A stretch of 64,000 nt of DNA, taken from Legionella bozemanae (GTDB lineage: Bacteria; Pseudomonadota; Gammaproteobacteria; Legionellales; Legionellaceae). The DNA lies in the NCBI RefSeq assembly GCF_001648595.1, contig NZ_LBAW01000005.1:1-64000 (forward strand), read 5' to 3'. Of this stretch, positions 1 to 7,831 are shown one piece after another. The notes beneath the pieces are model-generated. The model was not told the origin of the DNA, made no database searches, and saw nothing but the letters and a program-made list of their open reading frames with translations. The number at the start of each line of letters is the position of its first letter. Positions within the stretch are counted from its first letter, which is position 1. A program made the position numbers and the translations under genes.

Positions 1-816
1 ATTTTGCAAAATAGAGTGTTTCTCGTTTATATCAATCGCATTTTGCAATAGAGTTTTTCCTAACTTTAAGCGATCCTTATTCGGTACAGCTTGTTTTTCT
101 CTGACCAAGCTATGTTCTGCGTCTTGTCCATGGAGTGAAGTAGTAGCCGAAACAGCGCTCGCGGATTGTTTTTTAAAGATAAAATACGCTAAAAAAGACC
201 CTGCTACTAACTCCCAGAAACGAGTTTGCGGTGAGTAGAACGCAGCAACTAAGTCATGATGCACCACTCTAATATTGATGATTAAGGAAGCCATGAAAAT
301 AATCGACAAAACACCTGGAATAATAGGCGGCTTTTTCCAGATAAGCCATAATAATAATGGCCAAATAATATAATACTGCTCTTCAACCCCTAAAGACCAA
401 AGATGGAGTAAAGGCTTTGTTTCTGCCAGATTATCAAAATAACCCGCTTCAAACCAAAAAGTAAAGTTCGAGAAAAATCCCGCACCGCTTAAAACGTGTT
501 TACCTAGTTGTGCGTATTCATGGGGAAATAAAATGAACCACCCGACTATGAAACAAGCCAACAATGTAATTAGAAGAGCTGGAAAAATTCTTTTAATGCG
601 GCGGCTATAGAATTCAAAAATATTGAAATTATTATTCGTTAAATTATTAAAAATTATGCTGGAAATTAAAAAACCCGAGATCACAAAAAAAATATCAACA
701 CCGATGAAGCCTCCTTTTATCAAAGTTGGAAAAACATGGAACCCAACTACTGACAAAACAGCGATTGCTCGCAAACCATCGATATCAGGTCGATAATTGA
801 GATGATAATTAGACAT
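1..816 (-). CDS. Acyltransferase 3 family membrane protein (partial, C-terminus beyond left edge)
   Basis: Reading leftwards from the ATG at 816, the frame stays open to the window edge, giving about 272 residues. The start MSNYHLNYRPDIDGLRAIAV is the hallmark N-terminus of the acyltransferase 3 (OafA/YrhL/NodX) family, and GFIGVDIFFVISGFLIS and LWSLGVEEQYYIIWPLLL follow in the usual order. These integral inner-membrane enzymes move acetyl or other acyl groups onto surface sugars such as O-antigen. At least six hydrophobic segments are visible. The C-terminal part, possibly with an SGNH domain, lies outside the window, so substrate and full length cannot be judged. The family call is firm; the specific target is unknown. 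Confidence 0.9.
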   Translation of the reverse strand, partial: MSNYHLNYRPDIDGLRAIAVLSVVGFHVFPTLIKGGFIGVDIFFVISGFLISSIIFNNLTNNNFNIFEFYSRRIKRIFPALLITLLACFIVGWFILFPHEYAQLGKHVLSGAGFFSNFTFWFEAGYFDNLAETKPLLHLWSLGVEEQYYIIWPLLLWLIWKKPPIIPGVLSIIFMASLIINIRVVHHDLVAAFYSPQTRFWELVAGSFLAYFIFKKQSASAVSATTSLHGQDAEHSLVREKQAVPNKDRLKLGKTLLQNAIDINEKHSILQN

Positions 817-1032
817 TTAATTTCCTTTTAGTGTCAAGGTGCTTCTGTCATATGCACATAATTAGCAGTAGATTATTCTAATTTTCAAGTTATTGGTAGA
901 TGGATTATTAGAAAAATTACATAATCTCTATGGGGTCACAAACTTTTTTTCAAATTTTTTCACACATTCACACCTCAGTCCCGTCCCTAAGAACCTATCT
1001 ATTACCCACTGCAGTGAATAAGAGCTCATGTT

Positions 1033-1365
1033 TCATGTTTCTCGAGTATTAAGAATATCTCGCAATTCATCATCATAAAATGCACCTACCGAGCAAGCTC
1101 CCAATCCACGTGCTTGGGCGGCAAGATAGGTTGTTTCTCCGCCTATGCTAGATTCTAAATTGGCGTACCGGTAATCTCTTTCTCCGTGTAGCAATCCTAT
1201 CCGACTGAGATCAACGCTCCAGAAAATAACAAAGGCGGCTCATTCAAGAAGCACCTGAGAAAGCCCGGCTTGATATATTTCTTTTGAGAAATCACCCTCT
1301 CTAATTTTCTCTAAAGTGGCTCTTTCAGGAATATACCAATAAACGCCTTTGCTTAAATCTTTACC
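1033..1365 (-). pseudogene. SagB/ThcOx-type nitroreductase remnant
   Basis: The minus strand encodes about 110 codons matching the C-terminal half of SagB-type FMN nitroreductases: GVYWYIPERATLEKIREGDF, then HGERDYRYANLESSIGG, then LGACSVGAFYDDELRDIL. An in-frame TGA (complement of 1240-1242) interrupts it, a TAA (complement of 1366-1368) closes the frame directly upstream, and no start or N-terminal half is present. The GERxYRYxxLE and VGAFxDDEL blocks fit the family well. SagB enzymes oxidise azolines in peptide natural products, and related members are stand-alone nitroreductases. This copy is decayed and no cyclodehydratase or precursor gene lies nearby. Confidence 0.7.
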
Positions 1366-1709
1366 TTAGAGACTATAACGAATAGTTCAATGCGACTGCC
1401 ATCTTCAACATTATGTGGATTTCCAAGAAGGACAAAGGACTGGCGGATTACGCCTGAAAAATCATCAGGGCTAATCTTTCGGTTAAAAAACCTGAGACCA
1501 AAAACAGCGCTACGAGAGAGATCTCCCTGGTGGTGGATATACTTTCCTTCTGTGGTAAACCAGATTCGATAACCACTCGATATTTCCAGGTTATTCTCAA
1601 TAAGAGGGATTGTTGCTGGGCTAATAAATTCATACACGATCATCGTTATCACAGAATAAGCAATTAGCATTATGATAATTAAAAAGATTTTTTTACCCAT
1701 GGCTTCCAT
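1353..1709 (-). CDS. Small membrane-anchored hypothetical protein
   Basis: A 118-residue ORF starts with ATG at 1709; an alternative ATG three codons later (1700) would give MGKKIF. Residues 6-28 form one hydrophobic segment (IFLIIIMLIAYSVITMIVY). The rest is soluble and mixed alpha/beta in composition, ending SRIELFVIVSKVKI. The topology suggests an inner-membrane anchor with a periplasmic domain. I recognise no family. The 3' end overlaps the nitroreductase remnant by 13 bases, so the ORF may have been shaped by the same decay. It runs in the same direction as the small membrane protein at 1743-2060. Confidence 0.5.
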   Translation of the reverse strand: MEAMGKKIFLIIIMLIAYSVITMIVYEFISPATIPLIENNLEISSGYRIWFTTEGKYIHHQGDLSRSAVFGLRFFNRKISPDDFSGVIRQSFVLLGNPHNVEDGSRIELFVIVSKVKI

Positions 1710-1742
1710 TGAGTATGTGTTTTATCAAGCAGAACAGAGGGA

Positions 1743-2060
1743 CTATTTTTTTAGCCAGTTAGAAACCAGAGGAAGTTGAAACCAAAGATGAATAGAAACT
1801 AAAGATAGCAAACAATAACCAAACAAATAATATAAATCAAAAGCGAGCAAGCCGATGCGCGCTACCCAGAATAGCCCCAACCAAGCTGTAGTGAGTAAAT
1901 AAAAAATTAAATAGATTGCCGAGATCATATTTATGTAGCTTCTTTTCATTGGTTTCCCGATAAAGGCTCGTATAAATAAGTAAATGATCATCAACATAAT
2001 AGGAAGATAAAACCAAAAGAATTTTCCATAATATCTATGAGCTCCGAAATTTAACGACAA
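1743..2060 (-). CDS. Small three-helix membrane protein, hypothetical
   Basis: A 105-residue ORF is rich in Leu, Ile, Tyr and Phe with three clear hydrophobic stretches, roughly residues 14-32, 43-62 and 66-92. The frame opens at a TTG codon at 2060 with no good ribosome-binding site; the first internal ATGs are at residues 22 and 24, so the true start is uncertain. It lies in the same orientation as the ORF at 1353-1709. No conserved motif is recognised. It is probably a small inner-membrane protein, and could be a fragment of a larger one. Confidence 0.45.
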   Translation of the reverse strand: MSLNFGAHRYYGKFFWFYLPIMLMIIYLFIRAFIGKPMKRSYINMISAIYLIFYLLTTAWLGLFWVARIGLLAFDLYYLFGYCLLSLVSIHLWFQLPLVSNWLKK

Positions 2061-2158
2061 AAATAACTTATCTCATGTAGTTATACTTCATTAAGAGGCA
2101 GCTGTCATTGTGAACCTAGTGAAGCAATTCAGATCGATCTTTGAATAAATACATCTCT

Positions 2159-2932
2159 TTACTTAATCTTAGGAGTAAAATCGAGCTCATAAATCTTATG
2201 AGATGTAAAAGCATTATTAACAAAGACCCGCCAATCAATAGAACACTTTAATTGGTCAGTATTGATTGAATAATAACTATTTTTTTCATCTTTAGTTCGC
2301 AAACAAGATGTTGAACCGGCGTGCAGTAGTGCACATTGCTCACCTTGATTTTTGGTAATTAGTGTTAAATTGGCATAATGAAGATGGCCTGTGCAAACGA
2401 TATGAATAGGACTTTCTTTTAAATAATCTATAAATTCTTCCGCATTATTTAAGGGATGATGCATCCCTGAAAAATATTTAAGATTATGATGAAAAAATAG
2501 AATGTTTAATTGTTTTGAGGTACATGAAAAATGATTTTTTATACGCCCTAAGGTTTTTTGACTTAACCTACCATCTTTAATCTGATACGGAGTAGCACTA
2601 TTAACCCCCAGAATATTTACTTCTTTATTATTAAAACTTACCTCCAACTGAGCAGAAATATATTCTTTGTAGCGTTTAAATGGATGTAAAAAACGGTAAA
2701 TGGGATTATCAAAAGGAATATCATGATTGCCTGGAACAATAAGCAGAGGCATAGTTAAGCGCTGCAGGAATCCTAATAATTGTTTATATTGCTCAGAGCG
2801 AGCTCTCTGCGTTAAGTCTCCGGATATAATAATAACATCGGGATTCAATAAAGTTAGATCTTCCAGCAAAGACTCAATAATCTCAGGATTATGCATTCCA
2901 AAATGAAGATCGGAAATGTGTATTATTTTCAT
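2159..2932 (-). CDS. Calcineurin-like metallophosphoesterase
   Basis: A 257-residue protein has the full set of metallophosphoesterase motifs: ISDLHFG (Asp8, His10), SGDLTQ (Asp39), PGNHD (Asn69-His70-Asp71), a central FFHHN and a C-terminal TGHLHYAN. Such enzymes hold two metal ions and cleave phosphodiesters or phosphomonoesters. The closest familiar architecture is the CpdA/Icc cyclic-nucleotide phosphodiesterase group, but the substrate cannot be assigned. Its ATG overlaps the stop of the upstream lipid-kinase gene by four bases (ATGA), so the two are almost certainly co-transcribed and translationally coupled. A joint role in lipid phosphate metabolism is inference. Confidence 0.85.
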   Translation of the reverse strand: MKIIHISDLHFGMHNPEIIESLLEDLTLLNPDVIIISGDLTQRARSEQYKQLLGFLQRLTMPLLIVPGNHDIPFDNPIYRFLHPFKRYKEYISAQLEVSFNNKEVNILGVNSATPYQIKDGRLSQKTLGRIKNHFSCTSKQLNILFFHHNLKYFSGMHHPLNNAEEFIDYLKESPIHIVCTGHLHYANLTLITKNQGEQCALLHAGSTSCLRTKDEKNSYYSINTDQLKCSIDWRVFVNNAFTSHKIYELDFTPKIK

Positions 2933-3792
2933 GATGAACTCTTTAAAAGAGTTAAAGAGCGAGATAATGTTCGATAATACAATGGAGTTTTTGTCTTGAT
3001 GGTATCGCCATCCAGAGAGATTGTAATTTCTTTCTCATTTTTAAAATGGATTTCAATAGGATGTTTTGATTGAATTCGTTCAAAGAGATTTTTACTGCAA
3101 AATATACTTTGGATTATTTTAAATATTTGTATTTTTCCCTGTTTAAAATAATAAAGACCGAGCAAGGCTTTGTGGAAACTCTCTCTTTTAATTGTTGCTG
3201 GAAACTTATAACAATATATGTTATTACTGACCATCAAAAAAGAAGTGTGTAATGATAAATCTAGATTTTTGCTTTTTACAGTTAAAGTAAAGACTGGATG
3301 TTTTTTTAAACTCTCGATAAAACCAGGTATGTAGCTTAACCATTTGTTATAGTTCTTATTATACTGCTCTCGTTTGTCGGCAAATTTTGGATAAAAACCA
3401 ATGGAAGAGTTATTAATAAAAATATTATCATTGACCTCAGCTAAGTCGATTTTAATTGTATGAAGTTTTTTCAAACTAGCAACTATCTCTTGAACACCAC
3501 TAGGTAAACCAAGTTCCTTAGCAAAATGGTTAAGAGTGCCTAAGGGAATTACCCCTAAAATTATTGACGTATGGACGCAATAATGAGCTGCTGTTCGTAT
3601 TGTCCCATCTCCTCCACCAATCAAAATAACTTTATATTTATTAATACATTTCTTTATTGTTTTTGGCAAATTTTTTGGTGTGGTCTCATAGAGAATATAA
3701 GAAATATTCGCACCTTTTAACCCCTCTAAATAGAGTATGGCTTTAGAGGAATTTTTGGCCATTTTATTTATAATAACAGCAATAGTATCCAT
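2929..3792 (-). CDS. Diacylglycerol/sphingosine kinase-family lipid kinase
   Basis: A 287-residue protein has the nucleotide-binding signature of the DAGK catalytic domain (YegS/BmrU/LCB5 family), LIGGGDGTIRTAAH at about residues 57-70, followed by LGVIPLGTLNHFAKELGLP, the conserved sugar/lipid-site block. The C-terminal half is the expected beta-rich domain ending with a DGD motif (SLDGDTI). The family phosphorylates diacylglycerol, phosphatidylglycerol or sphingoid bases. It is the first gene of a two-gene unit with the metallophosphoesterase. The ATG at 3792 has a good upstream GGAG (in AAAAGGAGAATAG). Such a pair could tune bacterial or, in an intracellular pathogen, host lipid phosphates; that is speculation. 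Confidence 0.88.
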   Translation of the reverse strand: MDTIAVIINKMAKNSSKAILYLEGLKGANISYILYETTPKNLPKTIKKCINKYKVILIGGGDGTIRTAAHYCVHTSIILGVIPLGTLNHFAKELGLPSGVQEIVASLKKLHTIKIDLAEVNDNIFINNSSIGFYPKFADKREQYNKNYNKWLSYIPGFIESLKKHPVFTLTVKSKNLDLSLHTSFLMVSNNIYCYKFPATIKRESFHKALLGLYYFKQGKIQIFKIIQSIFCSKNLFERIQSKHPIEIHFKNEKEITISLDGDTIKTKTPLYYRTLSRSLTLLKSSS

Positions 3793-3934
3793 CTATTCTC
3801 CTTTTGCTGTTAGAAAAAGAGAAATGCGATTTCTTTGTCACATATCTAATTTCTCATAACCAGATTGCTAAAATCTGAAATAAATGATCTTCTATAAAGT
3901 AATAGATTTCTTTTTGAATTAGTCAATAATTTTG

Positions 3935-4069
3935 TCACAAATAAAGCACATCATAAGGAAAGGTCCAACCGCCGTATTTAAATCCACCAGTAGGCTCCTC
4001 TTCCGGGCCGCCGGGAGCTTGCATCACACCGTCAAGAGTTATAAATGATAGGATAACTAATTTTCTCAT
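3935..4069 (-). pseudogene. Truncated dihydrofolate reductase-like (RibD C-terminal domain) fragment
   Basis: From the ATG at 4069 the minus strand reads 44 residues starting MRKLVILSFITLDGVMQAPG and continuing through GGFKYGGWTFPY before a TGA. This is the N-terminal block of the dihydrofolate reductase/RibD C-terminal family (normally about 180-200 aa). The remaining sequence is missing; 3792-3934 shows no continuation. The fragment follows the VOC-protein gene by only five bases, as these two families often do in bacterial genomes. It is probably a deletion remnant and unlikely to be functional. Confidence 0.7.
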
Positions 4070-4074
4070 ATTGT

Positions 4075-4980
4075 TTATTTTCCCTCATAAGCTCGCTTAA
4101 GCGTTGCGATATCGAATTTCTTCATTGGTAAAAATGCTTGTATTACATGGTCAATCTGTTTACGAGTGCCATTTTTCATCATTTCATCCATAGCTGTAGG
4201 AACTACCTGCCATGAGAGGCCATATTTGTCCTTAAGCCAGCCACACTGCTCTGCTTCCGGTATAGCAGAGAGCTTCCCCCAGTAATAATCAATTTCTTCC
4301 TGAGTTTCGCAATTCACGATGAATGATATCGCTTCGTTAAAAGCAAAATTATGATTTTGAGCGCTCTCCATTGCAGCGAACCACTTGCCTGAAAGTATAA
4401 AATCGGCAAATGCAATTGTCCCTTCTTTTTCCGAGGCTTGATCCGAACCATAATGAGTAACATCGCCCCATCTTGAGTTTTTAAATACCGACATATAGAA
4501 ATTGATAGCCTCTTCTGCTTTACCGCACACATTCCCGACGAACAGAAGCGATGGAATGATATGAGGGCGTTCTTCGCTCCCACTATCTGAAAGAATAAGT
4601 TGCCATGAAAGACCGTATTTATCCTGAACCCAACCATAGCGTTTGCTGAAATGATATTCTTGAAGCGGCATAAGCACCGTGCCTTTGCTAAGCAACTTGT
4701 TCCATAATATATCGAGTTTTTCTCTGGCATCCTTTCCCTCTGCGCGATTAAAATTTACGAGAAATGAAACCGAGGGATTGAATTTGAAAAGAGGTCCTGC
4801 GCTGATCGCCATAAAAGACTGGCCTGAAAGCTCAAAAGAAACAAGGTCACAATCTCCCGATGGTGTGTTATGAAGTGTTGTGATATTCGTAATTTTCGAG
4901 TCAGGAAACAAAGAAATATAGAACTCGACCGCTTCCCTAGCCTCCTTATCAAACCATAAATGCGGTGTTATCTTATCCAT
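4075..4980 (-). CDS. Double-domain VOC/PhnB-like protein
   Basis: This protein has two tandem VOC (glyoxalase-fold) domains, each opening with the PhnB-type pattern: [20 protein letters not shown] near residues 3-22, then [20 protein letters not shown] near 148-167. Each ends with YGLSWQ (KYGLSWQLI and KYGLSWQVV). PhnB-like proteins were long mislabelled as 3-demethylubiquinone methyltransferases; their real substrate is unknown. The frame opens six codons upstream at 4998, but a strong AAAGGGA lies just before the ATG at 4980, so MDKITPHLW is the more likely start (301 aa). The truncated reductase fragment follows directly. Confidence 0.85.
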   Translation of the reverse strand: MDKITPHLWFDKEAREAVEFYISLFPDSKITNITTLHNTPSGDCDLVSFELSGQSFMAISAGPLFKFNPSVSFLVNFNRAEGKDAREKLDILWNKLLSKGTVLMPLQEYHFSKRYGWVQDKYGLSWQLILSDSGSEERPHIIPSLLFVGNVCGKAEEAINFYMSVFKNSRWGDVTHYGSDQASEKEGTIAFADFILSGKWFAAMESAQNHNFAFNEAISFIVNCETQEEIDYYWGKLSAIPEAEQCGWLKDKYGLSWQVVPTAMDEMMKNGTRKQIDHVIQAFLPMKKFDIATLKRAYEGK

Positions 4981-5307
4981 GTATCGTGTCCCTTTCAATT
5001 TTGTTTACTGCAGTGCTTCATTCATCCTTCTAACTTCAGCAGGACTCTTTTTAATTAATTTATCCTACTCTGAGTAGATTATCTTAAGCAAGCATTTCCC
5101 ATTTATAAGCAAGATTACGCTTACTAGCACATTTAAAAGTCTTTCTCCAAGGATGATTATTTGTTCTTCTTCGTATCTGTCGATTTCAGAATTTAGTACC
5201 CTCGAATTGCTCATTAATAAATTATTTGAACTCTACTTTCATTTTATTGAAAACAAACATCGGATTAACTATGATTAAATAGTTATCACAATTTAAGGAT
5301 TTTTCAC
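4981..5307. other. AT-rich intergenic region between divergent genes
   Basis: About 330 bases separate the VOC gene (minus) from the 351-aa gene (plus). I see no extended ORF, tRNA or strong hairpin. The last 60 bases are very AT-rich, contain two GATTAA copies ten bases apart, and should hold the promoter of the rightward gene. AAGGATT in front of 5308 is its ribosome-binding site. Confidence 0.5.
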
Positions 5308-6363
5308 ATGCCAAACAGTATTGTTCCCTTCCGCGTAGATTTTGAGAAGGATGGTACTTCAGTTTCATCTAGGGCTCAGGCAATTAAAATTTTGGATGAA
5401 GTAGCGAGATTACATGCTAATGGAGCTAAAACGGTTGGGATCACTTATTCTGCCAATAAAGATCAAACAGATAAAATTATAGATATCTACAACAAAGGGG
5501 GTTGGAAAACCGGTACAAGTGGAGCTAATCAGGCAACTGTAATATCCGAAATCGAGCAGCTACTCACTGAGCCAAAATATAAACATTTACAGAGTGTATA
5601 CCGGACAGTTCCTATTACCACGATGGAATACGACAGCAAAGGAAAACCAGCACCCGCTAAAGATACTGCAGTAAAGCAAAGTCTTGACCATGCTTCTAAA
5701 TTTATGGAGAGTGGAGGCGTGTTACTCGGCTGGACTAATCAAAAAACCCCTCCAGGAAAGTTGGCAATTGGTGGTGGTGTGGCTGCTGGCGTGCAAACAC
5801 CGGGTCAAAAACAAATGATTAACGATTGGGTAAAGAACAATCTACCACCTCCCTCTTTAGAAGACGATATACCATTAACACCTCCCAAGAAAACAGTATC
5901 CGAGACCTCTCAGCTACAGGCGCTGCAAATGCTTGAAAAAGAAGAATCTGCGCGTAAGAAAAAGAGTACTAGTGTTCAAAGTGAACAAACTGAAGCTTTG
6001 CTTGAGGCCTATAAAAAACATTGTGGGGAAGAATGGTTTAAGAATAACCCCCCTCAGAAAAATGATGAGGGTCGATTAAACCTATCTTTTAAATCCGATG
6101 AAGACATGGCTGACTTTTTTAAAAAGCAAGCTGATTCAGGAAAAAGTTTTATTATGATTGATGAAAAAACGAATAAAGTCATTGCCTTTTCTAATGGTGA
6201 TGGAAAACTCTATAGGCCAGGAAAAGAAGGCCCGCAAGAGATTACCGATAAGTCCATAATGCCCAAAGAAAGTGACATGAAGGATCTTCCCGATCTCGAT
6301 GGTTTTAAAATTCCGGCAAAAGAAACAACACAAGAGTCCAATACTCAGCTTCAACAAGTATAA
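5308..6363 (+). CDS. Hypothetical 351-aa protein, candidate secreted effector
   Basis: A 351-residue hydrophilic protein has no signal peptide or membrane segment. The N-terminal half (about 1-180) is mixed alpha/beta. A Pro-rich linker follows (LPPPSLEDDIPLTPPKK, about 184-200), then a Lys/Glu-rich helix. A second small domain (about 225-310) contains EEWFKNNPPQKNDEG and GKSFIMIDEKTNKVIAFSNG. The last 30 residues are polar and acidic (KESDMKDLPDLDG, then a Gln/Thr-rich end), in keeping with Dot/Icm translocation signals. I do not recognise a characterised family. It stands alone as a single-gene unit closed by the hairpin at 6374-6391. The effector idea is inference from composition and setting. 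Confidence 0.65.
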   Translation: MPNSIVPFRVDFEKDGTSVSSRAQAIKILDEVARLHANGAKTVGITYSANKDQTDKIIDIYNKGGWKTGTSGANQATVISEIEQLLTEPKYKHLQSVYRTVPITTMEYDSKGKPAPAKDTAVKQSLDHASKFMESGGVLLGWTNQKTPPGKLAIGGGVAAGVQTPGQKQMINDWVKNNLPPPSLEDDIPLTPPKKTVSETSQLQALQMLEKEESARKKKSTSVQSEQTEALLEAYKKHCGEEWFKNNPPQKNDEGRLNLSFKSDEDMADFFKKQADSGKSFIMIDEKTNKVIAFSNGDGKLYRPGKEGPQEITDKSIMPKESDMKDLPDLDGFKIPAKETTQESNTQLQQV

Positions 6364-6373
6364 TACGCATAGA

Positions 6374-6391
6374 CCGTTTGCTTGCAAACGG
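6374..6391. terminator. Perfect 8-bp inverted repeat downstream of the 351-aa gene
   Basis: CCGTTTGC-TT-GCAAACGG is a perfect palindrome ten bases after the stop codon. There is no U-run directly after it, so it could be a weak terminator or an mRNA 3' protector. Confidence 0.45.
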
Positions 6392-6707
6392 CAACGCTAC
6401 TTTCATTCAACTAGCATGGGGAGTGCAGATATTCCTTAAATGAAGTTAATGCAAACGATAAAAAGGGTTCGTCTTAATTAGATTCTCTTGCGAAATAATG
6501 ATGTGTCATCTATTTTCTCCAGCAAGCCTGGTTGCTTGCAACCTAATTTGCTGATCTTTTTCTCCAAACCAAAACTCAGAATAAAATCCTATGACACTAG
6601 GCTCTATCAAGGCTACGGCCTCTTGGAAATGCATTAGTTACTAAAGTGAATTAAGAATTAATTAATATTTAATTGATATAGTTTAATGAATTTTATAGGA
6701 GTCAATT
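6392..6707. other. Gene-free stretch with AT-rich promoter region
   Basis: About 315 bases lie between the hairpin and the 2H phosphoesterase-like gene. No ORF with coding character was seen. The last 70 bases are strongly AT-rich and hold the presumed promoter, including a tandem TTAAT-type repeat. TAGGAG at 6696-6701 is a good ribosome-binding site for the ATG at 6708. Confidence 0.5.
6661..6680 (+). promoter_or_regulatory. Weak PmrA-box-like tandem repeat
   Basis: ATTAATATT, two bases, then ATTGATATA resembles the Legionella PmrA site (two cTTAATatT half-sites two bases apart). The first half matches at eight of nine positions and the second at six of nine. It lies about 28 bases upstream of the ATG at 6708, with a TTTAAT that could be a -10 shortly after. 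The local AT content makes chance similarity quite possible. Confidence 0.25.
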
Positions 6708-7337
6708 ATGATGAAAATATTAATTACTTATCTTTTTTCTTTAATGTTTTTTTCTCTATCTTTTGCAGCAAAACCAACTGATCTTGTTTTGCTACTACGT
6801 GTCAATTCAGCTGATAAAACAAAAATTTATGATCAATTTGTAAAGGATACAATTATTGCAAAAGATAATAATACAAATAAAACGAACATGCCTAACTATC
6901 ATGTTACGGTGGGATGGATTGAAAATGGAAAAAGTGATAAAAATTTAGAGAAGATGATAAAAAATGAATTAAAAACTGAATCACCTATAAACTATTTTTT
7001 TGGAGAAGCTGGTATTTACCAAGTATCGCCATCATGTCCTAAGCCGGCACCGAACAATAAAAAATGTACTCGTAATGCTATTGTATTGTTTCCAGATGAG
7101 CCCACTAAAAATGAGTTAAAAAATATTAATTTGAAATTGAATTTATTACTTAAAAAATATAATCAGGACTATCATACAAATTTCAAAATGTATGCGGATA
7201 TTATTCCAGAAAATTATACCCCCCATATCTCTCTAGCAGCTACCAAACAAGTTCTCCCAAAAAATAGAGAAAAAGCAGTAATTCAATTAAATGATAAAAT
7301 AAAAGACAGTAGCTTTAAATATACTCAAATAAAATAA
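6708..7337 (+). CDS. Exported 2H phosphoesterase-like (LigT/CPDase superfamily) protein
   Basis: A 209-residue protein begins with a clear Sec signal peptide (MMKILITYLFSLMFFSLSFA, cleavage likely after residue 20). The mature part has two H-x-T/S-x motifs in the spacing of the 2H phosphoesterase superfamily: YHVTVGW (His65) and YTPHISLA (His173). That superfamily (2'-5' RNA ligase-like LigT, cyclic phosphodiesterases) uses the two His-x-Thr/Ser pairs to cleave 2',3'- or 2'-5' phosphodiester bonds. A Cys pair (SCPKPAPNNKKC) in the middle could form a disulfide after export. Predicted location is periplasm, or outside by type II secretion. The start is supported by TAGGAG seven bases upstream. 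It appears monocistronic. Function is inferred from motifs only. Confidence 0.65.
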   Translation: MMKILITYLFSLMFFSLSFAAKPTDLVLLLRVNSADKTKIYDQFVKDTIIAKDNNTNKTNMPNYHVTVGWIENGKSDKNLEKMIKNELKTESPINYFFGEAGIYQVSPSCPKPAPNNKKCTRNAIVLFPDEPTKNELKNINLKLNLLLKKYNQDYHTNFKMYADIIPENYTPHISLAATKQVLPKNREKAVIQLNDKIKDSSFKYTQIK

Positions 7338-7485
7338 ATTCCTGAATCACCCACGAAGACTATGATAACCGCAGAGAAAAGGACAATTGGAGCACAATTT
7401 GCTCCCCCTTCTTTGAGCCTAAGCTATAAATATGCACCACCTTTGTAATCAGTCTTACCCCCATTATTTTTATAGCTTGCTGAAG

Positions 7486-7719
7486 TCATGATTTATTAAG
7501 TGACTGCAATTCTCTTATAAAATTCGTTGCGAGCCTCAAGCCTTCAGCTAATTTATTATGAATTTCTGGATGCATATTTTGATCTTGGGCTTCCATTTCA
7601 TTGCGTAAATCAAGAGCCATTTCTTCAAGTAAATGAATTTTTTCTTCTTTACTTATATTTCGATGATAAATTTCTAATACTTCTGCATCCCTGTCCATAT
7701 TTGCATCCTTTATGTTCAT
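7486..7719 (-). CDS. Small helical hypothetical protein
   Basis: A 77-residue, strongly charged and presumably all-helical protein (KEEKIHLLEEMALDLRNEME, ending FIRELQSLNKS). No membrane segment, Cys or known motif is present. The ATG at 7719 has AAAGGA just upstream; a second ATG at residue 8 is possible. It is isolated between unrelated genes. Its composition would fit a small coiled-coil regulator or adaptor, but no function can be assigned. Confidence 0.5.
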   Translation of the reverse strand: MNIKDANMDRDAEVLEIYHRNISKEEKIHLLEEMALDLRNEMEAQDQNMHPEIHNKLAEGLRLATNFIRELQSLNKS

Positions 7720-7831
7720 TGATTTGTATCAATTATAGTACAAAGAACTCAATAGTCTGCTTTAAAACATCTGCATCATTTATATGGACAGCAAATTGGT
7801 AATAAAATGTAGTATCATAACAGAGGTGCAA

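Noticed and set aside
5260-5285. PmrA-box upstream of the 351-aa gene
   Set aside because: Two GATTAA copies are ten, not eleven, bases apart and in the inverse orientation; AT-rich DNA makes this likely chance.
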